Assembly (NCBI GenBank): GCA_003512365.1
Contig: DORI01000088.1
Coordinates: 4,882 to 11,652, forward strand
From: Crocinitomicaceae bacterium
GTDB taxonomy: Bacteria > Bacteroidota > Bacteroidia > Flavobacteriales_D > Crocinitomicaceae
Reading direction: 5' to 3'
DNA: 6,771 bases
Shown: in pieces, positions 6,128 to 6,771 of the stretch
How the letters are laid out: each line of letters begins with the position of its first letter
How positions within the stretch are numbered: the stretch's first letter is position 1
Translations under genes and position numbers: made by a program
Notes under the pieces: generated by a model
The model's input: only the letters and a program-made list of their open reading frames with translations
What the model was told of the DNA's origin: nothing
Database searches by the model: none

Positions 6128-6771
6128 TTAATAACCTGAATGTTGTTGCCAATTTCCTCCCGCTAGGTCTATTTCCACTTGTGGAATAGGAAAAAGTTCA
6201 TGCTTTCCTGTTACGAATCCATCAATGAATTGTGCTGCTTGACCAGTTCTTACTAAATCAAAAAACCTGTGTCCTTCTCCCGAAAGTTCAAATCTTCGTT
6301 CTTTGTAAATATCATTTAAAGATTGTACAGGAATCCCCGGTACGCCTGCTCTTACTCTTACTTGATTAACGAGTTGTTGTGCCGTTTGATTGTTTCCAAG
6401 GTGAAAATGTGCCTCAGCCGCCATCAGTAGTACATCTGCATAACGAATTACTCGATAGTTCACAGGACTCGTCAGGTCATTATCAGGCAATCCAATTTCT
6501 CCCTGGCGTTTTATGTATTTATTGTTGTAGTATCCGGTATGACCTCCTGCTCCAATGGCATATGTAATGGATGATGGATCAGTTTGAGCGGCAATAAATG
6601 CTTCAATGTCTAAAATGGTATGGCCTCGACGTGGATCAATTGGTGAAAATGCATTGTATAATTCTTGAGTGGGTAAATTATAACTGTTTCCATCTCCATA
6701 AACAGGACCTGTGTATTGACGAATCCCCTGAAAACCTGGAGCGGCATTTCCCTCTAAACAAATTAAACAAC
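6128..6771 (-). CDS. SusD/RagB-family outer-membrane glycan-binding lipoprotein, C-terminal 213 residues (5' end outside window)
   Basis: The open frame enters from the right edge (first complete codon 6769-6767) and ends at the TAA at 6130-6128, so only the C-terminal part of a protein usually about 450-600 residues long is present. Diagnostic SusD motifs are VIRYADVLLMAAEAHF (107-122 of the fragment), the TPR-like NQTAQQLVNQVRVRAGVPG, IYKERRFELSGEGHRFFDLVR (154-174) and the terminal HELFPIPQVEIDLAGGNW with a final GY. SusD proteins cap the SusC TonB-dependent transporter on the outer membrane and help deliver oligosaccharides; a susC gene should lie further upstream. Ten bases separate its stop from the PKD lipoprotein start, so the two are almost certainly cotranscribed. 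The aromatic residues of the N-terminal half that often make the glycan-binding platform are outside the window. The glucan substrate is inferred from the neighbouring GH16 and GH3 genes. Confidence 0.95.
   Translation of the reverse strand, partial: CLICLEGNAAPGFQGIRQYTGPVYGDGNSYNLPTQELYNAFSPIDPRRGHTILDIEAFIAAQTDPSSITYAIGAGGHTGYYNNKYIKRQGEIGLPDNDLTSPVNYRVIRYADVLLMAAEAHFHLGNNQTAQQLVNQVRVRAGVPGIPVQSLNDIYKERRFELSGEGHRFFDLVRTGQAAQFIDGFVTGKHELFPIPQVEIDLAGGNWQQHSGY

Noticed and set aside
6128..6490. A separate short gene of 120 residues starting at a TTG at 6490
   Set aside because: The frame stays open upstream to the window edge and the whole translation reads as one continuous SusD C-terminal region, so it is an internal Leu codon.

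Overview
The window is most likely part of a polysaccharide utilisation locus (PUL) from a member of the Bacteroidota, probably a flavobacterium-like organism. The evidence is a SusD-family outer-membrane lipoprotein, a type IX secretion (T9SS) type A C-terminal sorting domain, Bacteroidota-style lipoproteins starting with Cys followed by polar residues, AT-rich DNA, and genes without strong Shine-Dalgarno sequences. All supported genes lie on the minus strand, so transcription runs from position 6771 towards 1.

In transcription order: (1) the C-terminal part of a SusD-like glycan-binding lipoprotein enters from the right edge (its SusC partner would lie just outside). (2) Ten bases later comes a 280-residue lipoprotein with a PKD domain and a C-terminal WWS/CxLYDD-type module. 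(3) Two bases after that comes a GH16 endo-beta-1,3-glucanase (laminarinase-type) lipoprotein with an N-terminal PKD/Ig-like domain. (4) Next is an NrtR-family transcription regulator with a degenerate Nudix box. (5) Then comes a 655-residue T9SS-secreted protein made of two tandem copies of a two-module unit, with no recognisable catalytic domain. (6) A strong intrinsic terminator follows. (7) The last gene is a GH3 beta-glucosidase, which runs off the left edge after 436 residues.

Together the genes describe uptake of a beta-1,3-glucan, most plausibly laminarin. The T9SS protein and the PKD lipoprotein would bind the glucan at the cell surface, the GH16 lipoprotein would cut it, SusC/SusD would import oligosaccharides, and the GH3 enzyme would release glucose in the periplasm. 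The Nudix-type protein is the likely local sugar-responsive regulator. Substrate and regulation are inferred from enzyme families and gene order.

The most interesting points are: the C-terminal module of the PKD lipoprotein appears to be a distant relative of the module duplicated in the secreted protein, so one binding fold may be used in two forms of surface display; the PUL carries a catalytically dead Nudix regulator in place of the usual hybrid two-component, SusR or ECF-sigma regulators; and a terminator sits just before GH3 with almost no room for a promoter. No RNA genes, insertion sequences, CRISPR arrays or non-coding stretches longer than 75 bases were found.
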